From Micractinium sp. NFX-FRZ (Eukaryota > Chlorophyta > Trebouxiophyceae > Chlorellales > Chlorellaceae): a stretch of DNA of 64,000 nt. How positions within the stretch are numbered: the stretch's first letter is position 1; every line of letters begins with the position of its first letter. The stretch lies in contig JAPTJF010000162.1 in NCBI GenBank assembly GCA_029339195.1, positions 1 through 64,000 on the forward strand. The letters are read 5' to 3'. A model generated the notes under the pieces. It saw only the letters and a program-made list of their open reading frames with translations, did not search any database and had not been told where the DNA came from. This document shows positions 20,901-32,463 of the stretch, in pieces. A program made the position numbers and the translations under genes.

Positions 20901-23900
20901 GCGGCTCAACCTGCTGGCAGAAGAACACGAGCTCATGGAACGATTGGATTCGGCAGGGCCGGGCGCAGCGCCCGCCGCGCCCGCCGCGGCCAACGGTGCT
21001 GCTGCGGCGGCCAACGGGGCGGCTGCTGGGGCGGCGGCTGCGCCGCAGGACGGGCTGGCGCTCACTGCGCGGCTGGCAGAGGTTGGCAAGCGGCTACTGG
21101 AGATTGGTGAGTGGCTGTAAGGTTGGGTGCTCAACGGTTGTTTGGCAGGAAGTTTTTAGTATGACTGGAGGAGTTGGGCAGGGCAAGCGGCTGCTGGAGA
21201 TTGGTGAGTGGCTGGCTGGCTGATGGGGCGGGCGGGTGGGGCTTGCAGAGAGCGGCTGGTGACGTGGCCAGGTGTCTGTGCTAGGTGTGCTGTACTGCAA
21301 GTCAGGCGGGCCAGGCAGCAAATGGTAGCATTAGAGCCTGGGCTGCACGGCCTCACATGTATGCCTTGCCTCACCTCGCCGCCCTCACCTGCCCAGCTGT
21401 CCGCCGCCCTCTCAACCTCCTGGACTGCGTTCGAACCACTGACGTTGTGCTGCCTCCCTCCTGGCTGCCTGGCTGCCTGGCTGCAGATGCATACGGCGCT
21501 CAGTCGCGGGCAGCATCCATCCTAGCGGGCCTCTCCTTCGATAAAGACATGCAGGCAAGCTTGAGGGGGTGGGAAGGGGCAGAGTGGGGAGGTGCTGCCG
21601 CTGTGCCAGCACCAGGCAGGTGTCAGCCCCAGGACCCGGTGACCACGTGCCTTGCCTCTCCACCTGTCCCCCCGCCCCTGCCTGCCGTAACCAGCGCCAC
21701 TCCCTCCCATGACTACTGCCTACAGGCCACAGGGGCTGTCACAAAGTACTTCCTGTATTGCCTGCCTGCCTGCCAACCTTCCTGACGCAACCGCGCTGCC
21801 TGCCTGCCTGCCTGCCAACCTTCTTACCCGCAGAACCGCCCCACAAAGACGTTCAGCGGCGGCTGGCGCATGCGCGTCGCGCTAGCACGTGCCCTGTTTG
21901 TCGAGCCAGGTGCGCTCTGTGTGCGCTGCCCGCACGGCACATCCAACTTGCACTTGTGCACCCGTGCCCCGCTGCCGGCGCGTGCCCTGCGTATGCACCC
22001 GGGTGCATGTGCGTGTGTGCACCATGCCTCCAGCGCTGCAGCGTGCGCTCAGCAGCCAGGCCTTACGCCAGCCCAGCCCAGCCCTTCAGCTGTGTGTTGC
22101 TTGGGCCCGCCCACCCAGTGCCTCTCCGTCTCCCCCGTCCCATGCAGATCTGCTGCTGCTGGATGAGCCCACCAACCATCTGGACCTGCACGCCGTGAGT
22201 GCATGCATGCCAGGGTGCCTCCTCGCCTTCTCCGTCGTTGCATTGCACTGCCCTTCCTTGGGTGTGCCCCGAGCCTGCGACCAACCACCTGTTCTGCCTG
22301 CACGGCGTGGTTGGACGGTGCATATGCGCTTGCGTATCCAGTGTGCCCTGGTGTGGCTTGCTGCCCAGCTGCTGAAGCCTGCCGCGGGCCTGAGGAGCCT
22401 AGGCAGCGGCGGGCGGCAGTAGCCAGCGGCAGCCTGTGGCATGTGCCAAGGCGGCATCCACGCGCAAGGGCACCGCAAATGTACCCCTGTGCTGCCGCCT
22501 GCTCACCCAGCTCCTCTCCGCTCTTCACCTTACTCCCCGGCCTGCCTCATCTGGCCACGGCCACACGCGTTGAGTCTGCCCCGGTTCCCTCCTCACCACT
22601 GCAGGTCCTCTGGCTGCAAGAGTATCTGCTCAAGTGAGTGGCACCAGCCTGCCCGCCCGCATGCTGTGCTGCATGGACTGCGCTGTGCCTGCTACGCTGT
22701 GGGCCTTCACTGTCAAGGGGCCATGGACCGCCGCCCCGCCTGCCTGCTTGGCCCGCCTCCGTTGCGCCCGCCTGCCTGCCTGCCCGCCCGCCTGCCTGCC
22801 TGCCTGAGTACTTGGCCGTACACCACCCTTGGATGTCGCGCTTCCTGGGGTGTAACCCTTCCCAACCCGCGCCCCACACCCGCCCACTCGCCCCCTGGTG
22901 GCCCAAGATGCTGGTGGTGGTGGTTGTGTCCCAACGCATCTCCCCCTGCCTCCACCTCTTATCACCTCAATCCTATGCTTGCCCTGACACCTCACCCCAC
23001 ACCCAACCCACCCGCCCCCAGGTGGCCCAAGACGCTGGTGGTGGTGTCCCACGCCCGCGAGTTCCTCAACACCGTGTGCACAGACGTGCTGCACCTGCAC
23101 ACCCGCAGCATCACGACGTACCGGGTGCGCACACCTCCGTTACTTCATCATGAGCGGGTTGGGTGGGTGGGGTAGGTAGCTAGGCACAGCCAGCAGTGTG
23201 CTGCACCTGCACACCCGCAGCATCACGACGTACCGGGTGCGTGGGCGGGTGGGATACGGGGCTCATATTTGTGTGGGGCTGGTGGGTGGGTGAGGGCGGT
23301 GGGTGCTCCACAGGCGTGCCGCACCTGCACCGCCGCATCGCCGCTCAATGCGCGTGTGGGCTCAGCCCCCCGGATCATCTACATGGCTTCCCTCCTTCCT
23401 TCCCTTGCCGTGATTGCAGGGCAACTACGACACGTTTGAGAAGACAATGCGGGAGCGGGTGAAGAACGCAAAGGCGGCGGCGGAGAGCCAGCAGATGAAG
23501 CGGGACCACATGCAGGTTGGCCATGGGGTGGGGGGGGTGGGGGGGTGCGTGTGTGGGCGGTGAGGTGTGGTGTGGTGGGGTGGGGAGATTCACACAATCA
23601 GGCACGTGCTGTTGGATGTGTGTGTTCTCTGATTACCAGACGTGAGCGGCAACAAATCTCTCCTCCATCGCCTGTTTATACCAATTATTAAATGCTGCCA
23701 CTCGAACTGCAGGCCTTCATCGACAAGTTCCGGTACAACGCTAACCGGGCGGCGCTGGTGCAGTCGCGCATCAAGGCGCTGGAGCGGCTGGCGGGTGGGT
23801 GGGCACCAATGCAGGGCCTGTGTGTGATGTCGGCCAAGACGGACGGATGGGTAAATCAATGCATTGGTTGCGTTGTCTGAACCTGCAGACGTGGAGATGA

Positions 23901-26900
23901 TGGAGCTGCTCCAGGACCCCGCATGTGTGGTGATGACTGTTCTAATCAAGCGCGCATTCGGCAACACCCCTAACTTCTTTTATTCAATTGCAGATGTGGA
24001 GGTGATGGAGCAGGACCCGGCCTACATCTTCCGCTTCCCCACGCCGCCAGATGTCGGTGAGCAGAAGGGGGAGAGGCGCCCCGCTGCGCACGCCATGGTC
24101 TGGATGCATGTTTGGTCCTATCGCTGTGCGCTGTGCCTGCTGTGCGTGCCGCGCCGCGATGCATGCCGTGCCGTGCCCTGCTGCGACTCGCTCCCGTGCG
24201 CTATGAGCAACAAATGTATTCAGCTCTGTTCAAGTGTCGCGCTGCCTGCAGCCTCCCCGCCCATCCTGGGCTTCACGGATGTCGAGTTCCACTACCCCGG
24301 CGGCCCCGTGCTCTTCAGGGACCTCAACTTTGGGTGGGTGGCTGGCTGGCTGCCTCTGATTGTGTATGCGTGGTTGGCTGAGGCCGATGGGTGACTTGTG
24401 TCACGCATGGGCGGCTGGCTGGCCGGTGGGTGACCCCTGCTATGCATGGGTGGTCACGTGCGTGGGTGGGTGACCAGCACCATGGGAACAGGCAGCTGGT
24501 GGCACACACGGGGTGGTTTTCTTGAGGGACCTGCACTTTGGGCGGGCACCGCTAAGGTGGCTAAGAACGCATGGGTGGTTGGGCGGGCGTGTGGGGGAAT
24601 GGAGGGGGAAACGGAAGTTGAGGTTTGGGGGGCAGGCAGGAGTCAGCAGCCCGGAGGCCCCAGGGACCTGCACTTTGGGTGGGGGGAGGCAAGCGGGAGA
24701 GAGCAGGGCAACCGGTGAGGACGTGGGCTCGTTTGACGCCCACCAGCCGCCTCCCCTGCACATGTGCCTCCTCGCAATTGGTCATCCCCTTTGCCTGCAC
24801 CTTTCCTGCCCACCGCTTGCAGCCTGGACCTCACCAGCCGCTTCTCAATTGTGGGGCCCAACGGCATCGGTGAGGGCCCCTGCGCTGCGCCGCTGCAGCA
24901 CGCGCTGCCCGTCCTGTCCTGTCCTGCTGCTGTGTGCTCAGCCCTGCTCCGCCCTGCACCGCTCCGCTGCGCATGCTGCGGGATCTGCCTTTATGCCCTC
25001 GCCGCCGCCCAATGCACAGTGCTGCCAGGCGCCGTGTTTTCCTCTCCTCGCAATTGCGCGCTTGCCACCAGCAGCGCCACACATTCGTTGCTACGGCCCC
25101 TGCTCCGAACATGCACCCTGCGTGCCATTCTCTGGCGCGGTTCCTCCCTGCAGGCAAAGCAACGCTGCTGGGGCTGGTTACTAGCTTAATTCAAACGAAT
25201 TTGATTGATTTGATTTGAATGCAGGCAAGTCCACGCTGCTGGGGCTGATCTCAGGGGAGCTGGAGCCCACCAAGGGGCACGTGTTCCGCAACCCCAAGGT
25301 GCGTACCGCACACGTACTGCCTGTCGTACGCCTTGCCAGGTACCGCACGCCAGCTGGCAAGGCCACGTGCATGGCCGAGGCATGGGTTCCGTGCATTGAC
25401 TGCCTTCTTTTGTGAAGTCTTAAGTATCATGCTGCGGCCAGCAATTGTGTGGCTGGTCCCTGAGCAACCTCCGTGCTGTGTGTGCTGTGTGCCCTGGATG
25501 TGCGTGCCTGTTGCTGGTCTCTGAGCGCCTCTGTGCTGTGTGCGTGCCATGTGTGCAGGTCCGCCTGGCGGTGTTCAGCCAGCACCACGTGGACGGGCTG
25601 GACCTGGCGCTGTCCCCGCTGCAGTACATGTGCAAGGTGTACCCGCAGGTGAGGCGGTACAGCTGTTGGCAGGGGCGGTACCGCTGCATGGTGGCTGGAC
25701 CTGGCGCTGTGCCCTCTCAGTACACGTGCAACGTATGCCCCCAGGTACGGCAGTACAGCTGGCAGTACAGCTGGCTGGGACAGTACGGCAGTACTTGCTC
25801 AACGTAGCCCGCTGAAGCGCCAGTTCTGCCCTCCCCCGGCCCACCACCACCCTTCAGCACAAGAACCAGGCCACCTAAACCTTGACCTTACCCTCTGCTG
25901 GGCAGGCACCCTACTTCATGCGCCCCTCACCTCCCCACCTGAACCCTCTGTGGTTGCAGCACAAGGAGGAGGTGCACCGCGGGCAGCTGAGCAGCTTTGG
26001 CATCCCAGCTGACCTGGCAGCGCAGCCGATGTACACACTGTCAGGTGGGTTTCATGTTGCTTTTTTGTGGTGTGCAAAGGGTGAGCAGCTTTGGCATCCC
26101 CGCTGACCCGGCGGCGCAGCCCCCGTAACGCTGTCGAGTGCGTGTTGATGTGTGCTTGTGTGTTGTGTGCGTGTGTGTGTCTGGTCAGGGATGAGGTGGG
26201 TGCCATGGCCCCCCGCTGACGTGGAGCGCAGCCGATGTACACGCTGTTGGGTGCGTGACGAGTTGGGTGGGCAGGGTGCGCCCTCATCCCCCATCCCTCC
26301 CCATTGCCCTCCAACAGAGGGACCAGCAGAGCGGCGCGTCCATGGCACACACCCTCCCCTTTTTGCCCACCCTCCCCTCCTGTGCCTCCCTCCCTCCCTC
26401 CCTCCCCGCCCCTGTGCCGCAGGCGGGCAGAAGAGCCGCGTGGCCATGGCGCGCGTCACCTTCTCCAAGCCCCACCTGCTGCTGCTGGATGAGCCGTCTA
26501 ACCATTTGGACATGGACGCCGTGGAGGCGCTGGTGGAGGTGAGCAGCATTACATTTTCACTGCTGATGTCACCATGTGGGGTGCTGTCACGCTCATGAGC
26601 GGTGGAGGCGCTGGTGGAGGTGAGCGGCNNNNNNNNNNNNNNNNNNNNNNNNNNNNNNNNNNNNNNNNNNNNNNNNNNNNNNNNNNNNNNNNNNNNNNNN
26701 NNNNNNNNNNNNNNNNNNNNNNNNNNNNNNNNNNNNNNNNNNNNNNNNNNNNNNNNNNNNNNNNNNNNNNNNNNNNNNNNNNNNNNNNNNNNNNNNNNNN
26801 NNNNNNNNNNNNNNNNNNNNNNNNNNNNNNNNNNNNNNNNNNNNNNNNNNNNNNNNNNNNNNNNNNNNNNNNNNNNNNNNNNNNNNNNNNNNNNNNNNNN

Positions 26901-27951
26901 NNNNNNNNNNNNNNNCATTTGGACATGGACGCCGTGGAGGCGCTGGTGGAGGTGAGCAGCATTACATTTTCACTGCTGATGTCACCATGTGGGGTGCTGT
27001 CACGCTCATGAGCGGTGGAGGCGCTGGTGGAGGTGAGCGGCACCTCACTGCCGGCATGTGTGTTGTTCTGGTTGTCACAGCGCTGCTGAGCAGCACCTCA
27101 CTGCTGATGTCAATAGGTGTGGTTCTGTGGCGCTCATGAGCCGGGGTGTTGATACCTGTCCCGCCGCCCGCCCTCCTCCAACCATACTCTACACTGCACC
27201 GTCTGTGCCAACACCTTGCAGGGCCTGGTGCTGTTCCAGGGGGTGCTCACGGCGTTTCTCCAATGCTACAGCATCTTGCCGCGTCCCTGTACCTCCATCC
27301 AGCCGCATTGTCCTGTGCTGAATCCCTCCAACCATGCCTTTGTGCGCGACGCCTGTGCACCACCCTGCAGGGCCTGGCGCTGTTCCAGGGTGGCGTGCTG
27401 ATGGTGTCGCACGACCAGCACCTGATCGAGTCTACGGTGGACGAGCTGTGGGCAGTGGAGAACGGCACCGGTGGGTTGGGGCTTTAAAGGGCGGGCCGCA
27501 GGTGGATGAGACGTGGGCTGTGCAGAATGGCAACGGTGGGGTCAAGGGTTTGGTTTCGTTTTTTTGTTTTGTATAATCTCTGGGCCTGGATTGCCCTGTT
27601 GCACAGTCGGCACCTGATGTGTTTGGTGGGCTGAAGTGGTGGGCGCGCTGTGGGCTGGTGAGGGCAGCACAGGTTACGGCACCCATCTGGCTTGAGCACT
27701 TGATCCAGCCGTCGCTTGGCAAGGTGTGGGCAGTGACAATTGCGAAGGCGCAAGATTGCCCTCCAAGCTCTCATGGTCCACAGCTCATGTCCCGCACGGC
27801 AGCTGGGAGCGCTCAGCCGCATGCCAAGTCCTGCCACGTCACCGACAGACGGCTTGCCTTCCCTCTTGTCCTGTGACTGGCTGCAGTCAAGGTGTTCCAC
27901 GGCAGCTTTGAAGACTACAAGAAGCGGCTCAAGCAGCTGCGCACGGCGTAG
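17905..27951 (+). CDS. ABCF3: ABC-F ATPase of the GCN20/ABCF3 type
   Basis: Soluble twin-ATPase without membrane domains. In yeast and animals GCN20/ABCF3 works with GCN1 at ribosomes in amino-acid-starvation signalling. Twenty-two exons give 758 residues: 17905-18006, 18226-18568, 19063-19194, 19869-19971, 20337-20451, 20848-21106, 21487-21554, 21834-21909, 22148-22194, 22605-22633, 23022-23124, 23420-23515, 23713-23794, 23994-24056, 24252-24333, 24823-24869, 25225-25298, 25559-25648, 25960-26044, 26423-26538, 27371-27470, 27887-27951. The N terminus ([20 protein letters not shown]) matches the ABCF3-specific domain that binds GCN1 in yeast. NBD1: GRNGTGKT (~230), [15 protein letters not shown] (~380), [12 protein letters not shown] (~401). 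NBD2: GPNGIGKST (~580), [13 protein letters not shown] (~665), [12 protein letters not shown] (~690), VSHDQHL. Both sites look active. Length agrees with family members of about 710-750. The intron at 21555-21833 appears to have a GC donor. Confidence 0.92.
18931..18976 (+). repeat. Intronic echo of the [10 protein letters not shown] exon head
   Basis: CTGCTGCAGAGAAGGATG plus the following ~30 bp copy the acceptor and head of exon 19063-19194. The echo reads [16 protein letters not shown] then a stop, so it cannot replace the real exon. Confidence 0.8.
20226..20275 (+). repeat. Echo of the NBD1 Walker A exon
   Basis: This diverged copy of the head of exon 20337-20451 reads [16 protein letters not shown], against [16 protein letters not shown] in the exon. 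It has no AG acceptor in front, so it is taken as dead. Confidence 0.8.
21182..21215 (+). repeat. Echo of an exon end with its GT donor
   Basis: This repeats 21084-21117 almost exactly, including the end of exon 20848-21106 (KRLLEIG) and the GTGAGTGGCTG that begins the intron. Confidence 0.85.
23198..23241 (+). repeat. Perfect 44-bp echo of an exon end with donor
   Basis: Identical over 44 bp to 23086-23129, the end of exon 23022-23124 ([13 protein letters not shown]) plus the first intron bases. Identity suggests a recent duplication. Confidence 0.95.
25154..25185 (+). repeat. Echo of the NBD2 Walker A second half
   Basis: Preceded by CTGCAG, this copy reads [11 protein letters not shown] then TAA, against [11 protein letters not shown] in exon 25225-25298. 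The Walker A serine is lost and a stop follows. Confidence 0.85.
25696..25748 (+). repeat. Echo of the [17 protein letters not shown] exon end
   Basis: Diverged copy, with indels, of the end of exon 25559-25648 including its CAGGT boundary. Confidence 0.8.
26079..26250 (+). repeat. Two echoes of the [19 protein letters not shown] exon end
   Basis: The end of exon 25960-26044 is copied at about 26079-26135 and more weakly at about 26205-26250, both in the next intron. Confidence 0.75.
26629..26915. other. Assembly gap of 287 N in the last long intron of the ABC-F gene
   Basis: The gap is flanked by the same sequence: 26515-26628 recurs from 26916 on. It lies in the intron between exons 26423-26538 and 27371-27470, so the protein model skips it. 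The repeat may be an assembly overlap that was not merged or a real tandem duplication. Confidence 0.95.
27212..27250 (+). repeat. Echo of the [10 protein letters not shown] exon head
   Basis: TTGCAGGGCCTGGTGCTGTT copies the acceptor and head of exon 27371-27470. The echo loses frame after GLVLFQG. Confidence 0.8.
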
Positions 27952-29228
27952 AATGGTGGCGGCCAGCTCAGTCAAGCAGCTGCGGGCTGCGCAGTCTTGA
28001 GCGCGGCGCGGCCCACGTCAGCAATGGCTGCAGCTCAGCACCCGGCAGCGCAGTGCCGGCCTGCGCTGGCCAGGCGCGCACCAGATGCCTGCACCGGACC
28101 GTGCACACCTTGGCGCCTGCTCAGCACGTGCACCCAGCTGCCACCTCAGCTTTGCTGCCATGCTTGGTTGCTTGTCAACAGGCAGGCGTGTGCTGCGGCA
28201 ATGAAAGAAGAGTAGGGTGGAGGGCAAAGAGAGCAGGCTGGATAAAGCCAACCGCACGCGGAAGCACAGCTAGCTTTGCTGGGGTGGAGGCACCGGCGGG
28301 CCGCTGGCTCAGGAGGGAGGCAAGGAATACAATACAGGCAGGCATGGGAGGCAAGGTGGACAGCTGAGGCCTGGCATGGCACCCCCCCCCAGGGAGGGAG
28401 GGCGGCAGCAGGAAGGGGACTCACACACGCATGGGGCAGGGCGCACGCACAACAAGGGGGAGCGGCAGGGGAGAGCACAGCGCAGCGCAGCACAGCACAG
28501 GCAGGAAGGGGGAGCGCTGGAAGAGGGACGTTGCATAAGGGCGAGCGGCAAGGAAATGCTCCAGTGCACCCAGGAGATGAACCATGGCATCTGCCATGGG
28601 AGTGTCGGCTGGGAGCGCACACACACGGAGAGCGTGTTGACGGCGAGGGTCAAGCATGGGCGGAGCTGCCACCAGGAGGCAGCTGCAGTGCAGCATGCAC
28701 CGAGCATGCAGGGAGGCGCACCCGAGCGGCATGCACCGTGTCGTCATATTGTCACTGAGGGCTCAGGAGAGTTCGTCCTGGCGTGGAAAAGAGGCTGGAA
28801 AAGAGGCTGGGAAAGGGCATGAATCGGGTTGGGGGTGGCAGGGCATCGGGGGTTGGACAGGGGGTTGACACGTGTGGTGGGGGGCTTGCGAGCAAACCGA
28901 TGAAGCTGATTGGAAAGAGAATTCGGTGCGGTGCGGTGAGGTGTCTACAAATTGGTGGTGCCCTCGGTTGAAAGTGAGGCATCAGTTGTCTAGGGTGGCG
29001 GGTCAGGACGCGCCCGTGTGAGGGAGCGGCAGGGGCAGGGCAGCGCTCGAGCGACATTTGGGCGCCGCAGAGCCGCAGCGTGCCGCTCAAACTTACGCCC
29101 AAGGAGGCCAGCTTGACAGCCCAGCCACATCGCCAATGTTGGGTGCAGCGTGCCGAGCGTGCAGCAGTCCCAGGCGGGCGGTTGGGGCGAAGGCAAGGGC
29201 GCCAGGCTGTGGCTGCGCCTGCGCTCCT
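27952..29228. other. Convergent 3' flanks, no gene seen
   Basis: This 1277 bp stretch lies between the stop of the ABC-F gene and the stop of the Gln-rich gene, which face each other. Open frames here carry no recognisable motif. It probably contains two 3' UTRs. Confidence 0.55.
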
Positions 29229-32200
29229 TCACGTCTTCTTGCGCTTCAGCCGGGCTGCGCCGCCGCTGCCTGCACTCACGGCCTTGTCACTTCCCGAGCG
29301 CAAGTGGCGCCTGCCGCCTGCAGCAAGGCGAGCAAGCAAGCAGGCAGGGCGGGCACGCAGGTTGGGAAGGAGCGGGAAAAGCAAGGCGCTGCCGCTCGAA
29401 AGCAGCACAGATCTGAACATTCACCAGTGCGGGCATGCAGCCTGGCCCAAGCCTGCCGCAGCAGCCGTCCGTCCGCTGCTGGCAGCAAGGGCATCACAGG
29501 CGGCATCGCCTCGCTCAGACACGCGCGCCACACAATGCACACCGATGCAACAGGTGGCACAATCCCAAGCGTTGCTCCCCAAGCCTCACCGCCTGCCTCC
29601 CCGCCGGAGGCCCCGTCGTGAAAGCCATAGGGCGGCTGCCCTCCTCCTCCTCCTCCTCCAGAGGCAATTCGGATCACAGGCTGGCTCCCTGTCGTGATGG
29701 TGAGCCCTCCCATGCCAGCACCGTTGCTCATCGGGACAGCGGTGAAGCCGGCGGCGCCAGCGCTGACGCTGGTACTGGAGCACACCAGGTTGCCCAGCGG
29801 CTGCGGCAGCGGCGCCGCTGCTGCGCTGCACTGCTGGTGGTTGCCGCTGCCAGAGCTTGCAAACAGTGGCGGCTGTTGCAAGGTGCCGCTGCCGCTGCCG
29901 CCCAACAGGGAGGCCAGCCCGCCCGACCCTGCGTGCAGCGCGGCGTGCGGGAACTGCTGCAGTGCGCTCAGCCGCCCCGCCTGCTGGGCCGCCGCCTGCT
30001 GGGCCAGCATGTGATGCTGGTGCTGCAGGTACTGCTGCGGCTGGTGTGGCTGGTACTGCGCCTGCTGGTACTGCTGCGCTGCCGCAGCTGCCGCCGAGGC
30101 CTGCTGCTGGCTGAACGACACGGCGGCACTAAGCGGCGGGGAAGGAGCGCCAGCGCTGCCATCTGACAGCCCCATATGCTGCATCCCTAACAGAGTGGTG
30201 TGGCCGTACTGCATGCTGGGGCCGTTGTACTGCAGGGCTGCACTGCTGGGCACGCCAGGGGCACCAAAGCTGAAGCCGCCCGCCAGCCCGCCGTTCAGGG
30301 GCGCGCGCTGTGGCGGCGCACTAGCGCCGGTGTAGCTACAGTAGGACGGCATGCCTTGCTGCGCCTGCTGGCTTGCTGCTGCTGCTGCTGCAGCGGGGCC
30401 GCCAGCGGGTGCTGAAAAGGGGACGGCCTGCATGCTGCCAAAGCCTCCCACACCCAGCTGAGACCCAACAATGGGTGGCGAGGCACGCTGGAGGCCCACA
30501 CTCCCAAAGGGGCTCGGCGGCACCCCCTGCTGCGCCTGTGCCGCGTGCTGCGCCTGCGCTGCCTGCTGGGTATGCTGCAGGCCGCCGACGCCTGGCGAGG
30601 GGCAGGCCGAGGCGTTGCCTGCGGCGTAGCCCACGCTGCCGCCAGCGGTGCCGCCGCCGCCCGACTCCTGCCCGCTGCCCGCAGGCGCCGTGCCGCCCCC
30701 GCTGTTGGCGCTCCCCTCTGCCTGCTGGCAGCTGGTGCCAGCAGAGCGGGGACTGGTCAGCGCGCCGCTGCGGCACTGCTGCTGCTGCTGCTGCTGCAGG
30801 CGCGCCGCAGGCGGCAGCGTTTGGCAGACAGAGTCCCCGGCGCCTCCCCCCACCGACTCTGCTGGCTGCTGCCCCGACATGTGGCCCAGCAGCACCCCTG
30901 CGCTTGTCATCCGGGCAATGTGCGGGCGGGGGTGCAGCCCGGCTGCTGCCGCCGTGGCCGGCGCCGTCACCGCACGCTGCGCCTGCTGCGCCTGCTTGGA
31001 ACCCTCCGAGGGGAGCATGGCGTCAAGGTTGCCGCTCGGCTTGATTTCAGGCACATCCCAGTCGATGTCCGGGAGCGGCAGCGGCAGCGTCTTGCCTGCA
31101 GGCAGTGGGCAGAGCATGCCAGGGTGTTGGTAGTGCCGGCCAAGCAGGGGGGGCGGCGGCGGGCAGGCGGGCAGGGCAGGCAGGCAGGGAGCGTGTGCAG
31201 GGCAGTGGCCGGGTTGAGATGTGGTGGGCGTCCGCTGGTTGGCGGGCTCACTGGACGGCGGGCGGGCGGGGCTAGAGCATGCAGCAGTGTGCCGCATGCA
31301 GCCAGCCGCCAAGCGGACCCATGGCAGCCCAGGCCATCTGCGGGTGCCCAGCACAGGGGGCTGGCGCCCTGCGCTCTCACAACTCAGCCAACCCATGCAA
31401 CGCTCCGCCCTGCCGCCCGTCCTCAGCCCTCTGGGCAGAGCTGCGGAGCGTGCACGCTCACCTGTGCGCAGGCGTGCGTCCGAGGGCGGGCCAGCAACCA
31501 GGGCTGTGAGGAAGTCAAAGCGATCAGCCTCCAAAGGGGAGCGGCTGGCACCATCGCCGCTCTCCCCAGCCTGCACCTCGGCTGCACCAAACGGCGAGGC
31601 CAGCCGGCCCCCGCCGCTGCCGCCGCCGCCGCCGCCATTGGTGCCTGCGCTGCCGCCCTGCTGCCCGCCAAACGAGCCCGAGTTCTGGCCATGAGAGGCG
31701 GAGCCAGGCTGCAGATGGATGTGCAGCAAAGGGAGGGCGGCGGGGCGGCGCGTGGGGACGTGACGTAGGGGGGGGACTGGCTGCCTCTTGACAAATCACC
31801 AAGGCCGCGTAGCAAGCTGCAAGCAGCCGACGCCGCCGCGCACCTAGTGCACATGTCGCATGGCGACACTGCACTATAATCTAACCCTAATGCGAAACCA
31901 AACCCATGAACCCTGGACCCACCTTGCGCACGCGCCAGGCCTCGACAGCTCGCGCCACCTTGGCGCTCATGTTCATCAGCTGCGCCATCTCAGCGTTGCT
32001 CACGCTCTCCTTGCTCTCCTGCAGCGGCGGAAATGGCAGACAGATTATTGCCAGAGACTGCGTGTGCCCGTTCCGCACCACCCCTACAGGCTGCACCCCG
32101 TTCCTCAAGGTTCCGCCAGCACCGTGCTTTGATCAAACTTGCCAAACTTGCCGACATTCAAGGCAAGCAAGGGCAAACAACACATCAAGTGCCGGGCAAA

Positions 32201-32463
32201 GCAAGGCAGCACGGCACCAGAAAGCCAGCACCCACCTCCAACATATGTAGGGCTGAATCTATGAGGTGCATTTTGACGTGCAGGCTGCTGGCGCGGTGCG
32301 GCGCCACGCTCATGGTGTTGAGCAGCGCGCCGCGGAGGTCCACCAGGTCGCCATAGAACTGTTTGCGCAGGTTGGACTGGATGGCAGCATATGTGGCGAC
32401 CAGGCCGCCGCCGCCACTGCCGCTGCCGGCGCCAGGCGGCGCCGCCATCACCCAGCCCTGCAC
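29229..32463 (-). CDS. Gln/Gly/Ala-rich protein of unknown function, probably nuclear
   Basis: I do not recognise the family. Five exons give a phase-consistent 721-residue model: 32236-32463, 31923-32018, 31462-31708, 29590-31095, 29229-29317. The only ordered-looking part is the first ~110 residues: predicted helices with LRKQFYGDLVDLRGALLNTM, SLHVKMHLIDSALHML and SNAEMAQLMNMSAKVARAVE. A short acidic segment, LPDIDWDVPEIKPS (~195-210), comes next. The remainder is low complexity with many Q, A, G, S and P, including QQQQQQQ and GGGGGGG runs. The C terminus is basic (AARLKRKKT), a possible nuclear localisation signal. The composition resembles transcription co-regulators, but that is inference. 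A second in-frame ATG at 32448 could be the start. Confidence 0.6.

Noticed and set aside
27952..29228. Several open frames of 60-190 codons between the ABC-F and Gln-rich genes
   Set aside because: They overlap in different frames, show only GC-rich composition and carry no motif or splice-consistent partner.
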